DNA of 64,000 nt from an uncultured Gammaproteobacteria bacterium (lineage in GTDB: Bacteria > Pseudomonadota > Gammaproteobacteria > Arenicellales > Poriferihabitantaceae): assembly GCA_947259885.1 (NCBI GenBank), contig CAMYNW010000023.1:61775-125774 (forward strand), given 5' to 3'. The first letter of the stretch is position 1; every line of letters starts with the position of its first letter. The notes beneath the pieces were generated by a model that worked only from the letters and a program-made list of their open reading frames with translations, made no database searches and was not told the DNA's origin. The position numbers and the translations under genes are program-made. Below, in pieces: positions 9,503 through 19,032 of this stretch.

Positions 9503-10423
9503 ATGTCTTTTAGTGATCGCGATGGCGTGATTTGGATGAATGGCGAGATGGTGCCTTGGCGCGAAGCCAAGGTCCACGTGCTCACCCATACCCTGCATTA
9601 TGGAATGGGGGTTTTCGAGGGCGTGCGCGCCTATCATGCTAAGAATGGAACCGCTATTTTTCGTCTACAGGATCACACTCGCAGATTATTGCAGTCGGCC
9701 CATATTTTGGGCATGAAGATCCCGTTTTCCGAAGATCAGATCAACCAGGCTCAGCTTGAAGTGGTGCGAGAAAATGGCCTGGATTCAGCCTATCTGAGGC
9801 CCATGGTGTTTCTGGGCTCCGAAGGCATGGGGTTGCGTGCAGACAACTTGAGTACCAACCTTTCGATTGCGGCCTGGGAGTGGGGTTCCTACCTAGGTGA
9901 AGAAAATATGGAAAAGGGCCTCAGGGTTCGGGTTTCTTCGTATGCCCGACATCATGTCAACGTAAGCATGTGTCGTGCAAAGGCCAATGGTCATTACATC
10001 AATTCGATGCTGGCGCTGCAGGAAGCCCTTGATACCGGATACGACGAGGCATTGTTGCTTGATACCAGTGGTTTCGTAATGGAAGGTAGTGGAGAGAACC
10101 TGTTCATAATTCGAGATGGCGCAATTTATACTCCAGATTTGACCTCTGCACTGGATGGGGTGACCAGAAAGACCGCTAATCGCATAATTGCCGACGAGGG
10201 GTTTAAGCTGGTGGAAAAACGAATCACCCGAGACGAAGTTTATATTGCCGACGAAGCCTTCTTTACTGGTACAGCGGCAGAGATCACACCAATTCGTGAA
10301 GTTGACAACCGTCAGATTGGTACAGGAAAACGAGGGCCAATCACCGAGCGCATTCAGAGCAGATTCTTTGACGCCGTGCACGGTCGAGTCCCTGAATACG
10401 AGGAGTGGCTGAGTTATGTCTGA
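9503..10423 (+). CDS. ilvE: Branched-chain amino acid aminotransferase
   Basis: 306 aa, class IV PLP aminotransferase that makes Leu, Ile and Val from their 2-oxo acids with glutamate as donor. Visible are the N-terminal VHVLTHTLHYGMGVFEGVRAY, the PLP-lysine region CRAKANGHYINSMLA, EALLLDTSGFVMEGSGENLF and FFTGTAAEITPIREVD, all canonical for IlvE. GGAG lies 8 bp before the ATG. Its last 8 bp overlap the start of the next gene, so the two are translationally coupled. Confidence 0.96.
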   Translation: MSFSDRDGVIWMNGEMVPWREAKVHVLTHTLHYGMGVFEGVRAYHAKNGTAIFRLQDHTRRLLQSAHILGMKIPFSEDQINQAQLEVVRENGLDSAYLRPMVFLGSEGMGLRADNLSTNLSIAAWEWGSYLGEENMEKGLRVRVSSYARHHVNVSMCRAKANGHYINSMLALQEALDTGYDEALLLDTSGFVMEGSGENLFIIRDGAIYTPDLTSALDGVTRKTANRIIADEGFKLVEKRITRDEVYIADEAFFTGTAAEITPIREVDNRQIGTGKRGPITERIQSRFFDAVHGRVPEYEEWLSYV

Positions 10424-10646
10424 AGTAAGCAAAAATTCCTCCAATGAACAGGATGACACACCCAATGCCCGGGAGCGGGTTGAGGTCACTGCGGACGATC
10501 TACCACTCCATTGTCCGATGTCGGGCAAACGGCTGTGGGATTCACACCCCAGAGTTTTTCTGCCCGTAGCCGACAGCGGAGAAGAGACCTGCCCATATTG
10601 CGGCACTGTGTATGTGTTGAAAGGCCCAGTCGCTAAGAGTCACTAG
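10416..10646 (+). CDS. Zinc-finger CHCC domain protein
   Basis: 76 aa. The second half, LPLHCPMSGKRLWDSHPRVF then EETCPYCGTVYVL, has the Cys-His-Cys-Cys set of the zf-CHCC family (COG4391), related to the NDUFS6-type subunit zinc site. The first 35 residues are charged and probably disordered. The function of the bacterial members is unknown. It begins inside the ilvE stop region and ends 23 bp before waaF, so it belongs to the same operon. Confidence 0.85.
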   Translation: MSEVSKNSSNEQDDTPNARERVEVTADDLPLHCPMSGKRLWDSHPRVFLPVADSGEETCPYCGTVYVLKGPVAKSH

Positions 10647-10669
10647 CGGGACGACTTCACCTCCCATCC

Positions 10670-11671
10670 ATGAACAGAATTCTTGTCGTTGGACCCTCCT
10701 GGGTAGGCGACATGATAATGGCCCAGAGCCTGTTCAAGGTTCTGATTCAGCAGCGGTCGGGGTGCCGGATTACAGTGCTCGCTCCCTCCTGGAGCGAACC
10801 GATTCTGGCGCGAATGCCGGAAGTTACATCAAGCATTGCGATGCCAGTTGGCCACGGTCGTCTAGAGATCGCCCAACGCTGGCGACTGAGTCGCGCATTG
10901 AAGTCACAATTCGATCAGGCAATCGTTTTGCCAGGATCTTTCAAGTCTGCTCTGATTCCCTGGTTTGCCGGGATCAAGCGACGCACAGGTTTCATCGGAG
11001 AGCAGCGTTACGGGCTACTCAACGATTATCGAAAGCTGGATCAACGGGCATTACCCTTTAGCGTTCAGCGCTTTGTCGCCCTTGGCCACGAATCCGGCCA
11101 GCCGCCCATTCCTTTGGATCGGATTCCCTGGCCGGTGCTGGAAATAGAATCAGATCGCCGTCAACAAATATGCAGTCAGTTTGGACTCAACGACCAGACT
11201 CCGATAATTGCATTGTGTCCGGGTGCCGAATACGGGCCAGCAAAACAATGGCCACCGGACCACTTTGCCGAGGTAGCTAAACACCAATTCGAGTTAAACC
11301 GGCAGGTTGTGATACTGGGGTCTGAAAAAGATCGAGCAGCAGCAAACTTAATCTGCCGAATTGCAAATGGTTGTATCGATCTTACCGGGGAGACATCGCT
11401 GGGCGACGCTGTTGACCTGATGTCAGCGGCCTCTCATGTTGTGACTAATGATTCAGGCTTAATGCATGTGGCCGCGGCGGTTGGTTGTCATGTCGTCGCA
11501 ATATACGGTTCTTCAAGTGACGCATTTACTCCACCTCTGACCAATACAGCCGACAGGCTGTATCTCGACCTCCCTTGTCGGCCCTGCTTTCAAAGGCACT
11601 GCCCACTGGGACACCTGGATTGTCTGCACAAACTGGGGGCTGCACAGGTCATCGAGGTTTTGGATAATTAG
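10670..11671 (+). CDS. waaF: ADP-heptose:LPS heptosyltransferase II
   Basis: 333 aa, GT9 family. WaaF adds the second heptose to the LPS inner core on the cytoplasmic face of the inner membrane. The N-terminus MNRILVVGPSWVGDMIMAQS is diagnostic, as are GFIGEQRYGLLNDYRKLD, ALCPGAEYGPAKQWP (nucleotide-sugar site) and VTNDSGLMHVAAAVG with the later YGSSS. The C-terminal CRPCFQRHCPLGHLDCL cysteine cluster is typical of WaaF. The expected neighbour waaC is absent; a BenE transporter follows instead. Confidence 0.95.
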   Translation: MNRILVVGPSWVGDMIMAQSLFKVLIQQRSGCRITVLAPSWSEPILARMPEVTSSIAMPVGHGRLEIAQRWRLSRALKSQFDQAIVLPGSFKSALIPWFAGIKRRTGFIGEQRYGLLNDYRKLDQRALPFSVQRFVALGHESGQPPIPLDRIPWPVLEIESDRRQQICSQFGLNDQTPIIALCPGAEYGPAKQWPPDHFAEVAKHQFELNRQVVILGSEKDRAAANLICRIANGCIDLTGETSLGDAVDLMSAASHVVTNDSGLMHVAAAVGCHVVAIYGSSSDAFTPPLTNTADRLYLDLPCRPCFQRHCPLGHLDCLHKLGAAQVIEVLDN

Positions 11672-11823
11672 CGGAATTTACTGCCTGGACGACAAACAGA
11701 ACTGGTGAAAAAATTGCATAACAACATGTCGATTGAGCCGCTGCGAGGTCGGACATTCGGCGCCACGATAACATTTAGTCTGTCCGGCAGCGCACAAATC
11801 ATCGCAAACTGCCTCGAGCAATC

Positions 11824-12987
11824 ATGACAAATGATACTTCAACATGTGTGGTCAACGGGTTCACTGCATTTCTATTCTCATGCACTGGACCAGTTGCAAT
11901 CATTCTCGCGGTGGCGAACTCCACGGGCCTTGAACAACAACATGTGTCGTCCTGGCTTTTTGGTGGCTTCGCCATCACGGGCTTATTTACGCTTTTTTTC
12001 AGTTTCCGATATCGGCAACCCATTGCATTTGCTTGGACTATTCCAGGTACGGTACTGCTGTTGTCTGCACTGGATCATTTGTCGTTCCAGGAGGTGGTAG
12101 GTGCTTACCTGGTAACGGCGCTATTCATACTGATTGTCGGAATTACCGGCTTGGGGAAAAAAGTGATCGAGCTAATACCGAAGCCGGTGGTGATGGCCAT
12201 GGTGGCTGGGGTGTTTCTGGATTTTGGTCTGCAACTGGTGGCTGCTTTTGGTCAAGCCGCTTTAATGGCGAGTGTGATGGTTGTGTCGTTTATAGGGGTG
12301 ACCCTGTCTCGCCGGGTTCAGCGTTTGGTTCCGCCGATCATGGTTGCCCTCGTGATCGGTGCGGTGGTGGTTATCTTGACCAATGCGGTCAAAGACACGG
12401 GGTCGCTACCAGGGCTCTTGACCGCGCCCCTTGTGTTTACGCCGCTATTCTCTATTAGCGCCATAATTGAATTGGTTGTGCCCCTGGCCATCACCGTGCT
12501 TATGGTTCAAAACGCCCAAGGATTCGCAGTGCTGACTAATGCCGGTCACCAGCCGCCAATCAATGCCATGACCACCGCTTGTGGTATTGGTTCTTTTCTG
12601 CTTGGCCTGGTGGGATCCGTATCTATGTGTGTTACCGGCCCGTCCAACGCTATTCTCTCTAGCGGTGGCCCAAGACGGCAACAGTATATCGGCGGTGTGA
12701 TTTATGGTCTGTTGGCGATACTGTTTGGTTTATTCAGTACGTTTATGACCTGGCTCGCGCTCAAACTTCCAGAAGCGTATATTGCGGTATTAGGCGGTCT
12801 TGCGGTGTTTCGGGTTCTCGAGGGTGCGTTCGTCGCGGCATTCTCAAATGGATATACCTTGGGCGCATTGACTACGCTGTTAATCACGGTTTCGGATATC
12901 ACCTTGCTCAGTATCGGTGCGCCGTTCTGGGGATTGGTTATAGGAACCATGGTCTCGATGCTGCTCGAGGGTCATGCACAAAACTGA
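11824..12987 (+). CDS. BenE-family benzoate/proton symporter-like permease
   Basis: 387 aa with about 11-12 hydrophobic helices and no signal peptide. The length, the unwound-helix segments FAWTIPGTVLLLSALD, VMVQNAQGFAVLTNAGHQPP and TACGIGSFLLGLVGSVSMCV, and the glycine-rich ends fit BenE. That family takes up benzoate, or in other cases purine-like or unknown anions, with protons. No aromatic degradation genes lie near, so the substrate is open. The gene lacks a clear ribosome site; CTCGAG precedes the ATG. It converges on the MATE gene. Confidence 0.85.
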   Translation: MTNDTSTCVVNGFTAFLFSCTGPVAIILAVANSTGLEQQHVSSWLFGGFAITGLFTLFFSFRYRQPIAFAWTIPGTVLLLSALDHLSFQEVVGAYLVTALFILIVGITGLGKKVIELIPKPVVMAMVAGVFLDFGLQLVAAFGQAALMASVMVVSFIGVTLSRRVQRLVPPIMVALVIGAVVVILTNAVKDTGSLPGLLTAPLVFTPLFSISAIIELVVPLAITVLMVQNAQGFAVLTNAGHQPPINAMTTACGIGSFLLGLVGSVSMCVTGPSNAILSSGGPRRQQYIGGVIYGLLAILFGLFSTFMTWLALKLPEAYIAVLGGLAVFRVLEGAFVAAFSNGYTLGALTTLLITVSDITLLSIGAPFWGLVIGTMVSMLLEGHAQN

Positions 12988-13039
12988 TTGACCGCTTAAG
13001 TTGCCCAACCGGCCATCATTATTCGCTTTAGTTTGACAC

Positions 13040-14410
13040 TTACTTAGCAGAGCCCGATATCAGCCGTCTGGATAACTGGTGGAAGCGATAGGCGAGTAAT
13101 AAGCCGGTTGCGGTCAGCCCCATGGCAAGTCCCCACCAAAGACCGGCACCGCCAAAGTTCATCCAGAATGCCAGCCATGATCCACCACCTATGCCGAGGA
13201 TCCAGTAACCGAATCCTGCAATCCACAGCGGTGCTAAGCTGTCTTTGACCCCGCGTAAGGCGCGCGCTGCGATTGCCTGGAGTCCGTCAAATACCTGGAA
13301 GATGGCCGCAATAGTGAGAAATTCGATCGACAAAAGAGATACCACTGTAAAACCCGGGTCGGAAGGTGAAATAAAAATATCGATGATATAAGCGGCAAAA
13401 CCCAGTGGAATGATCATCATCGTGACCAGAATTAGAACACCGATGCGCATTCCGAGTATCCCCGACTGTCGAGCAGTATCGAGACGATTTCTGCCAGCGC
13501 CATGCGCGACCCGGACCATGGTGGCTTCGGCAATACCCATGGCAATTACGAACGGTATGCCGACCCACGACATCACTATTTCATAAGCCGCGAGCGTCTC
13601 AACACTGATAATGCCGGATAGAATTGAGGCAGCGGAAAACATGCCCGCTTCCAGGAATACCAGACCAGCTACCGGTAAACCGAGTACCATAATTTCCTTA
13701 CAAATCGTGGTATCCAGTTTCCAGCGCTCAGCAAATACCCCGTATCCACGCAGCGCGGTGGTCCGGTAGACGTGCCAGAGTAAAGCAAGGAACATCATCC
13801 AGGATACGATGCTGGTAGCGAGCCCGGCACCGAAAAGACCCAATGCGGGAATGCCCCATCCACCGTGCACCATCCATAGAGTCAGGAGGTAGTTAACCAG
13901 GACCGCCACTGCAGTAATTGTCATCACGGCTTGGGGCCGAGCCAGGGCCGAGACAAAGTTTCTGAGCACAGCGAAAAACAGCACCGGGAGTACACAAGCG
14001 CTTAGCCCACGCAGATAAGGCACCACCAGTTGAAGCACTCGGGGATCCTGACTGGTCCATCCTAGTATGATATCGAGATGCCACACCAATATCATTGCGG
14101 GTGTACCGAGCAACAAAGAAACAATAATACCCTGCCGTACGGCAAGCCCCGCCTGTTTTTTCTCTCCTGCGCCTTCCGCCTGCGCGCATAATACCCCTAC
14201 GATAGACAACAAGCCCATAAGAATGACCAGCACCTCAAACGATAAATTGCCGGCAATGCCTACGGCCGCCAGTTCGTAGTAGCCAAGTTTGCCAACCACC
14301 ATTTTGGTGGTGACAAACATGGCGAATTCGGCAAGATAGGCTGCAGAAAGCGGCAATGCGATGCGCATCAGCGTTACCGCTTCACCTCTAGTTCCCGAAG
14401 TTATGATCAA
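13040..14410 (-). CDS. MATE-family multidrug efflux transporter
   Basis: 456 aa with 12 predicted helices in two homologous halves, the usual MATE size. LPLSAAYLAEFAMFVTTKMV at the N-terminus, LGLPVAGLVFLEAGMFSAAS at the start of the second half, and VRVAHGAGRN between helices support the family. It exchanges Na+ or H+ for cationic drugs or metabolites across the inner membrane. Stand-alone gene; no regulator is adjacent. Confidence 0.9.
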   Translation of the reverse strand: MIITSGTRGEAVTLMRIALPLSAAYLAEFAMFVTTKMVVGKLGYYELAAVGIAGNLSFEVLVILMGLLSIVGVLCAQAEGAGEKKQAGLAVRQGIIVSLLLGTPAMILVWHLDIILGWTSQDPRVLQLVVPYLRGLSACVLPVLFFAVLRNFVSALARPQAVMTITAVAVLVNYLLTLWMVHGGWGIPALGLFGAGLATSIVSWMMFLALLWHVYRTTALRGYGVFAERWKLDTTICKEIMVLGLPVAGLVFLEAGMFSAASILSGIISVETLAAYEIVMSWVGIPFVIAMGIAEATMVRVAHGAGRNRLDTARQSGILGMRIGVLILVTMMIIPLGFAAYIIDIFISPSDPGFTVVSLLSIEFLTIAAIFQVFDGLQAIAARALRGVKDSLAPLWIAGFGYWILGIGGGSWLAFWMNFGGAGLWWGLAMGLTATGLLLAYRFHQLSRRLISGSAK

Positions 14411-14528
14411 GGTCGATCCTTTAAAAAAGCGGGAGTATAGCGACTAAGGGATCACTAATTTGAATCGTTTAAAAACATAATGGAGAATAGCCGACTAGAC
14501 CCTTAAAACTCTGACGACAATCTAACAG

Positions 14529-14714
14529 GTGAGCACACATTTCGGCATTTCCAGACTGAAAAAACAGGACAAAGGCCTGTTGGTAGACGGGTTTAATATT
14601 GCTGGGATTCTCAAACGGACGGACCCGCATGCGTTCGAACTTCTCGCAAACTACGCGCAGTCATTCCACCGGATTCATCCCGGCAAGTTGGACCAACGCG
14701 CGAGGCCGACCTGA
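14529..14714 (+). pseudogene. Remnant of a gamma-butyrobetaine hydroxylase-type (TauD/TfdA) dioxygenase
   Basis: A 61-codon frame in the gap between the MATE and SDR genes. It contains GLLVDGFNIAGILKRTDPHA followed by FELLANYAQSFHRIHPG. This resembles the 'LLVDGF..A..LR..DPEAFELL' segment in the middle of Fe(II)/2-oxoglutarate dioxygenases of the gamma-butyrobetaine hydroxylase group. The HxD and distal His ligands and everything on both sides are missing, so this is at best a decayed fragment of a roughly 380-residue gene. The rest of 14411-14782 holds nothing I recognise. Confidence 0.45.
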
Positions 14715-14782
14715 TTCTGTCTAGCTGTATGGCAACATAAAACGAATAGTACCTTCTCATTTTGTTAACTGGAGCGAATTAG

Positions 14783-15550
14783 ATGAAACAGCGTGTAGCG
14801 GTGGTGACCGGTGGGTTGCAAGGTATTGGCCTGGCTATTGCCAAAGCCATAACCCAAAACGGAGTGCGAGTAGCGGTAGGCTCTAGGAGAGGTGGCGACT
14901 CCCGGGCATCCAGCGCAGCGAACAAGGCGGTGGGCAGTGACGGACTTGTCAGTCGCCTTGACGTAGCTTCTTCAGACTCAGTGGATGCGTTTATTGAAGA
15001 AGTTAAAGCCGCGATGGGCATGCCTGACATTCTAATCAATGCGGCTGGGGTCTCGGTGCATCAGACCGTGTGTGGTCATTCCGATGATGACTGGAACCAT
15101 GTCATCGATATCAATCTTAGCGGACCATTTCGCATGATCAGAGCATGTTTACCTGGGATGAAGCAACAAGGATGGGGAAGGATCGTCAATATTGCCTCGA
15201 CGGCTGCCAGAACTGCGTCACCTACGCACGCGGCGTATTGCGCTTCAAAAACTGGATTGGTGGGCATCACACGTGCGGTGGCACTGGAAGGCGGGCCGTA
15301 CGGCGTAACATGTGTTGCCATCAGCCCGGGTTGGGTAGAGACAGACATGTTACGTGAGAGCGCGCGTACTATGGCGGAAAAATCCGGGCGCACCGAGGCT
15401 GAGGAAATTGCTGCAATGGGCGCGACTAATCCCCAGAATCGCCTGATTCAGCCCGAGGAGATCGCCGCGTTAGCGGTGTATTGCTGTTCAGAGGCTGCCG
15501 CTGGCCTGACCATGGAAGATATTCAGGTTAACGCGGGGGCGTTGTGGTAA
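14783..15550 (+). CDS. Short-chain dehydrogenase/reductase
   Basis: 255 aa, classical SDR. Cofactor motif TGGLQGIG (9-16), NAAG near 90, and the active-site YCASK with an upstream Ser (NIASTAARTASPTHAAYCASK region, about 138-158). The length and the overall layout resemble 3-hydroxybutyrate dehydrogenase or related 3-oxoacyl reductases. Position 37 has Ser-Arg-Arg, suggesting NADP rather than NAD, but this is inference. Its 3' end overlaps the convergent binding-protein gene by 23 bp. An Asn-rich spacer with TGGAGCG gives the ribosome site. Confidence 0.88.
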   Translation: MKQRVAVVTGGLQGIGLAIAKAITQNGVRVAVGSRRGGDSRASSAANKAVGSDGLVSRLDVASSDSVDAFIEEVKAAMGMPDILINAAGVSVHQTVCGHSDDDWNHVIDINLSGPFRMIRACLPGMKQQGWGRIVNIASTAARTASPTHAAYCASKTGLVGITRAVALEGGPYGVTCVAISPGWVETDMLRESARTMAEKSGRTEAEEIAAMGATNPQNRLIQPEEIAALAVYCCSEAAAGLTMEDIQVNAGALW

Positions 15551-16430
15551 TCGGAGGGGCCGTGCACACCAGTTCATAGGGGTAACGCTCAGAGATAGTT
15601 CCCGTGTGCTGAAACACATCCAATATGACTTCGTAGGCTTGAGATGTAATCTCCACATGAGGCGTCCAGCAGCCAAGCTTTTGGTAGGTGGCGATGCATG
15701 CCTCAAGGGCGCTGAGATCGGTATCCGGGAAAAAATCTTTTTCCATTCTGGCGATCTCATCTGCAGGCGCTCGATTTAGATATTCACGGGCATTGGCATA
15801 GGCCGTGGTAAATGCGATGGCCATGTCCGACTGCAGCCACTCACGTGATGCCGCTAGACTTGAAAACGCGCAGGGGCCGATTTCCGGCCCAACCTGGGCC
15901 ACGATGGAGGCTATTCCATCTGCCTCCAGCTGCTGCGGGAAGGGACCTTGCTGCTGGACATATTGACCAGCTCCATGACGGAAGGCGGCGTCGATATCCG
16001 CGGCACCGCCAGGCGTCACTGCAATGATCTTTTCGTAATCGATCCCTGCCTTATGGCAGGCATAGCGAAACATTGCATTGGGCTGGCCACCTTTGAACAT
16101 CACTACTTCCGCGCCTTCAAGTTTGTTCCAAGAGAAATCTGGATCTGGTGTTCGGCCACTGATAAAGAATCCATCCATTTCATTAATCTGGGCGAAGTGA
16201 ACTGCAACCGGCGTCTCTCCTTTGTTCAAAGAATTAAATCCCTGACTAGGTGCAGTTTGGATCACATGAGCCGATCCATCGACAATGGCGTCGACTGCTG
16301 ACTTGCCTGGCGCGGATACCGACCACTCATAATCCAGCCCCTGTTCTCGCAGGAATCCGCCTGCCATGGTTACAATCAATGGGGAATAAAAGGCTGAAAA
16401 AAGTGTGAACTGGATATTGATAATAGTCAT
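15528..16430 (-). CDS. NMT1/THI5-like substrate-binding protein
   Basis: 300 aa from ATG 16430; a TTG at 16493 would add 21 residues but looks less likely. FTLFSAFYSPLIVTMAGGFL, the DAIVDGSAHVIQTAPSQGFN motif and VVMFKGGQPNAMFRYACHKAG fit the NMT1 family, whose members bind pyrimidine, riboflavin precursors, taurine or aromatic acids. Two oddities: there is no signal peptide or lipobox, and no ABC permease or ATPase gene is nearby. It may therefore be a cytoplasmic enzyme-like member, as THI5 is, or an orphan. Confidence 0.7.
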   Translation of the reverse strand: MTIINIQFTLFSAFYSPLIVTMAGGFLREQGLDYEWSVSAPGKSAVDAIVDGSAHVIQTAPSQGFNSLNKGETPVAVHFAQINEMDGFFISGRTPDPDFSWNKLEGAEVVMFKGGQPNAMFRYACHKAGIDYEKIIAVTPGGAADIDAAFRHGAGQYVQQQGPFPQQLEADGIASIVAQVGPEIGPCAFSSLAASREWLQSDMAIAFTTAYANAREYLNRAPADEIARMEKDFFPDTDLSALEACIATYQKLGCWTPHVEITSQAYEVILDVFQHTGTISERYPYELVCTAPPITTTPPR

Positions 16431-16583
16431 TAAAGTCTTCGCATATTTTTTGTAAACAGCAGGCACCTTCCCATAGGCATGCAGTAATATCAAGGATGAA
16501 TGATGTCGCTCAGAGCCTCGATGAAAGAAAAACTATACAATTCGTCACAACGTTATAGATCTAAAATTATCCGGAGTTAGTTC

Positions 16584-17231
16584 ATGACAAAAGACAGACT
16601 TGAGGACAAGCTGGATGCGGTATATCAGTCGGGTGGAGATCGTGATAAGCAGGATGCGGTCTACGACCAGTGGGCGCGGGATTATGACCAGGATCTTTGG
16701 GCTTCCGGGAATCCTTATATCGCCTTAATGACGGGGATGGCTGGGCGCTATATTCACGACAAGGCGGCGAGGATTCTGGACGCGGGTTGCGGCACTGGCA
16801 ATATGGCACAGTTATTAGTCGCGATCGGCTATAAAAACATAGTCGGCATTGACGCATCAGAAGGAATGCTGGCGGTGGCCCGATCTAAAGGTGTTTATCA
16901 GGAAGTGCATCAGCTGTTGCTCGGAGAAAAAATCAATTTGTCATCCAATAGTTTTGACGCGGTGACAGCGGCCGGAGTATTGACCCATGGCCACGCCGCT
17001 CCAGAATCCCTGGACGGACTGTTGGCGCTGGCAAAGCCAGGTGCACCCATTATTTTCTCAATCTCAAAGCCTGCTATGGAAGAGTGTGGATTTGCCGATA
17101 AGATCGAGACCCTTGAGAAATCGGGGCAATGGCGGCTCGTGGATCAGAGCGATCAATTTCGTACTTATCCGTTTTCTTATCAATATGCTGATCTGCGGCA
17201 TTGGATCTATGTTTTTCGTAAAGCGGATTAA
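16584..17231 (+). CDS. Class I SAM-dependent methyltransferase
   Basis: 215 aa Rossmann-fold methyltransferase. Motif I is ARILDAGCGTGNMAQLL (about 65-80), the acidic end of beta 2 is IVGIDASEGML, and motif IV is NSFDAVTAAGVLTHGHA. The N-terminal YDQWARDYDQDL matches small-molecule methyltransferases of the WBSCR27 type. The acceptor cannot be inferred. CCGGAG lies before the ATG. Stand-alone gene. Confidence 0.85.
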   Translation: MTKDRLEDKLDAVYQSGGDRDKQDAVYDQWARDYDQDLWASGNPYIALMTGMAGRYIHDKAARILDAGCGTGNMAQLLVAIGYKNIVGIDASEGMLAVARSKGVYQEVHQLLLGEKINLSSNSFDAVTAAGVLTHGHAAPESLDGLLALAKPGAPIIFSISKPAMEECGFADKIETLEKSGQWRLVDQSDQFRTYPFSYQYADLRHWIYVFRKAD

Positions 17232-17350
17232 AGCTAATTCGATTGCCAAATTCGAATTGAATCACCACAATATCGTCATCAATCTTTACCGCACATATAC
17301 CGTTCAACCTATTTCTTTTTTCTTTTAGCTGATTGCACAACACCGACCTG

Positions 17351-18682
17351 ATGCCCGCGCAAAACGGGAGTAAGAAAGTATTCATACTGGATACTAATGT
17401 TCTCCTTGTCGATCCCGATGCGATTGACAATTTCGAAGATAATATTGTCGTGATTTCCATGACGGTACTGGAGGAGCTGGATGGCCTTAAAAAACGTTCT
17501 TCGACAGAGTATGAAGCACGCCTCGCGATTCACAGAATACTCGGTTTAACCACGAGTCATAAGCCAGGTGAGCCGGTGTCGTTGAAATCGGGTGGATTGT
17601 TTATTCTTGATGCCAGCGAGCTCCAAAACCGTAACGTAAAGGGATTTGACCTGACGCTGGACAAGCCAGATAACCGGCTGCTGGCGCTTGCGATCAAGTA
17701 CAAGCATGCCCCTGATTTACCCAGCAGGGTTGTGATCGTGACCAATGATGCTGCGGTGCGAATGAAAGCGCATGCCCTTGGGTTGGCTTCCGAGGAATAC
17801 GAAGCGGTCAATTTTCGCACCCAGGTAGATGAACTGTATCGGGAGCCAACTGTGGTCGACCTTGAGACGACTCAGGTCAACAGGTGGATACAGGGTAAAC
17901 CGATTACGTTCCAGCATGATCACAATGAACCCGTGATCGTGCGCATAGAGCAGGGAGAGCCTATGACGGGTTATTATAGCGATGGCGAACTACGTCCTTA
18001 TGGTGCACTGATCTCTACTATTATTGAGCCACTAAACACACAGCAGGAGCTAGCGTTACAGATTCTTTACGACCAATCTAAAAAAGTTGTGGCGCTAGTT
18101 GGTCAGGCCGGCACTGGTAAGACCATACTGGCGCTTGCTGCAGCGATCGAGCAGAAGTTGCTCAGCACTTCCCCGGGAAAGGTTTATATTTTTCGTCCCA
18201 ACGATCAGGTGGCAGATGATATCGGATTCCTACCGGGCAAGATTGACGAGAAGTTCAGTCCCTATAAGCGGGCAATTCGGGATGCCTACGAAGTCATTCA
18301 AAATGCCGTAAACAAAGCAAAGAAGAACAAACGGGTTCAGGACTTTGATGCGTTAACCAATGATGAAGGCGGCGGTCGCATGCCGATTCTGCCCGTTAAC
18401 TTTATGCGCGGCAGCACCCTGCATAACGCTTTGATCATTATCGACGAGGCGCAGAATTTCAGTCCCCATCAGATGAAAACACTGCTGACCCGGGCAGGTC
18501 GTAACACCCGAGTCATAATTACCGGCGATCCTGATCAGATTGATAACCGGTTTTTGACCAAGCGTTCGTGTGGACTGACGCACGTGATTGGTAATATGCG
18601 TGATCATGACATATTCGCCTATATTAATTTGACTCAAGGCGAACGTTCTGACATTGCCAGCCTTGCTGCCAAGGTGCTTTGA
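17351..18682 (+). CDS. PIN-PhoH fusion ATPase (PhoH2/YlaK type)
   Basis: 443 aa from ATG 17351 (TTG 17333 is an alternative). The N-terminal PIN domain begins FILDTNVLLVDP, with acidic residues of a metal-dependent RNase including VVIVTNDAAVRMKA. The C-terminal PhoH ATPase has Walker A VGQAGTGKT (about 248-256) and Walker B ALIIIDEAQNF, followed by TRVIITGDPDQID. PhoH2 proteins are ATP-driven RNA helicase-nucleases. The protein is complete and of the normal size. No antitoxin-like PhoAT small gene is visible directly upstream. Confidence 0.93.
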   Translation: MPAQNGSKKVFILDTNVLLVDPDAIDNFEDNIVVISMTVLEELDGLKKRSSTEYEARLAIHRILGLTTSHKPGEPVSLKSGGLFILDASELQNRNVKGFDLTLDKPDNRLLALAIKYKHAPDLPSRVVIVTNDAAVRMKAHALGLASEEYEAVNFRTQVDELYREPTVVDLETTQVNRWIQGKPITFQHDHNEPVIVRIEQGEPMTGYYSDGELRPYGALISTIIEPLNTQQELALQILYDQSKKVVALVGQAGTGKTILALAAAIEQKLLSTSPGKVYIFRPNDQVADDIGFLPGKIDEKFSPYKRAIRDAYEVIQNAVNKAKKNKRVQDFDALTNDEGGGRMPILPVNFMRGSTLHNALIIIDEAQNFSPHQMKTLLTRAGRNTRVIITGDPDQIDNRFLTKRSCGLTHVIGNMRDHDIFAYINLTQGERSDIASLAAKVL

Positions 18683-19032
18683 TTCTATTTATGCGAGATT
18701 TTATTGATACACTGCAGTGGAATCGACTAGCACATCTACGGTCAGGTTTTGGCCAAATATCCGATTAGGGTAACTCGCGGCAGTTACTCAATGAACCTGC
18801 AAATGTCTACTCAGGAGTAGGTGGTTTAGTCCTTCAAAAGTGGATCACCAAGAAACAACGGCTGAACGTTTTAATGTTTATGTTGCGGTGATCAGTTGAC
18901 TCGACAATCCATTGCAACCGTATAGAAAATTGCTAGGTGAGTCCACAATTCCTGACAGCATATAGTGTAACGACAACAAAGAATTGACATGACAGCGCCA
19001 ACGTTCTACTGCTTTTTAAAAGTGGGTATTTA
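18683..19032. other. 350-bp spacer, with a decayed repeat copy
   Basis: No credible coding frame. Positions 18852-18905 align with the 5' part of the dispersed repeat that fills the right half of the window (compare 50161-50215): both read GAAACA, then GAACGTTTTAA, then GTTGC and GTTGA at matching spacing. The remainder is featureless. Confidence 0.5.

Noticed and set aside
9893..10606. 237-codon minus-strand frame over ilvE
   Set aside because: Antisense to a clearly functional ilvE and the zinc-finger gene; composition is not protein-like.
17351..18682. PIN-PhoH as part of a toxin-antitoxin pair (PhoAT)
   Set aside because: No small antitoxin-like gene with suitable position upstream; the gene before it is a methyltransferase 119 bp away.
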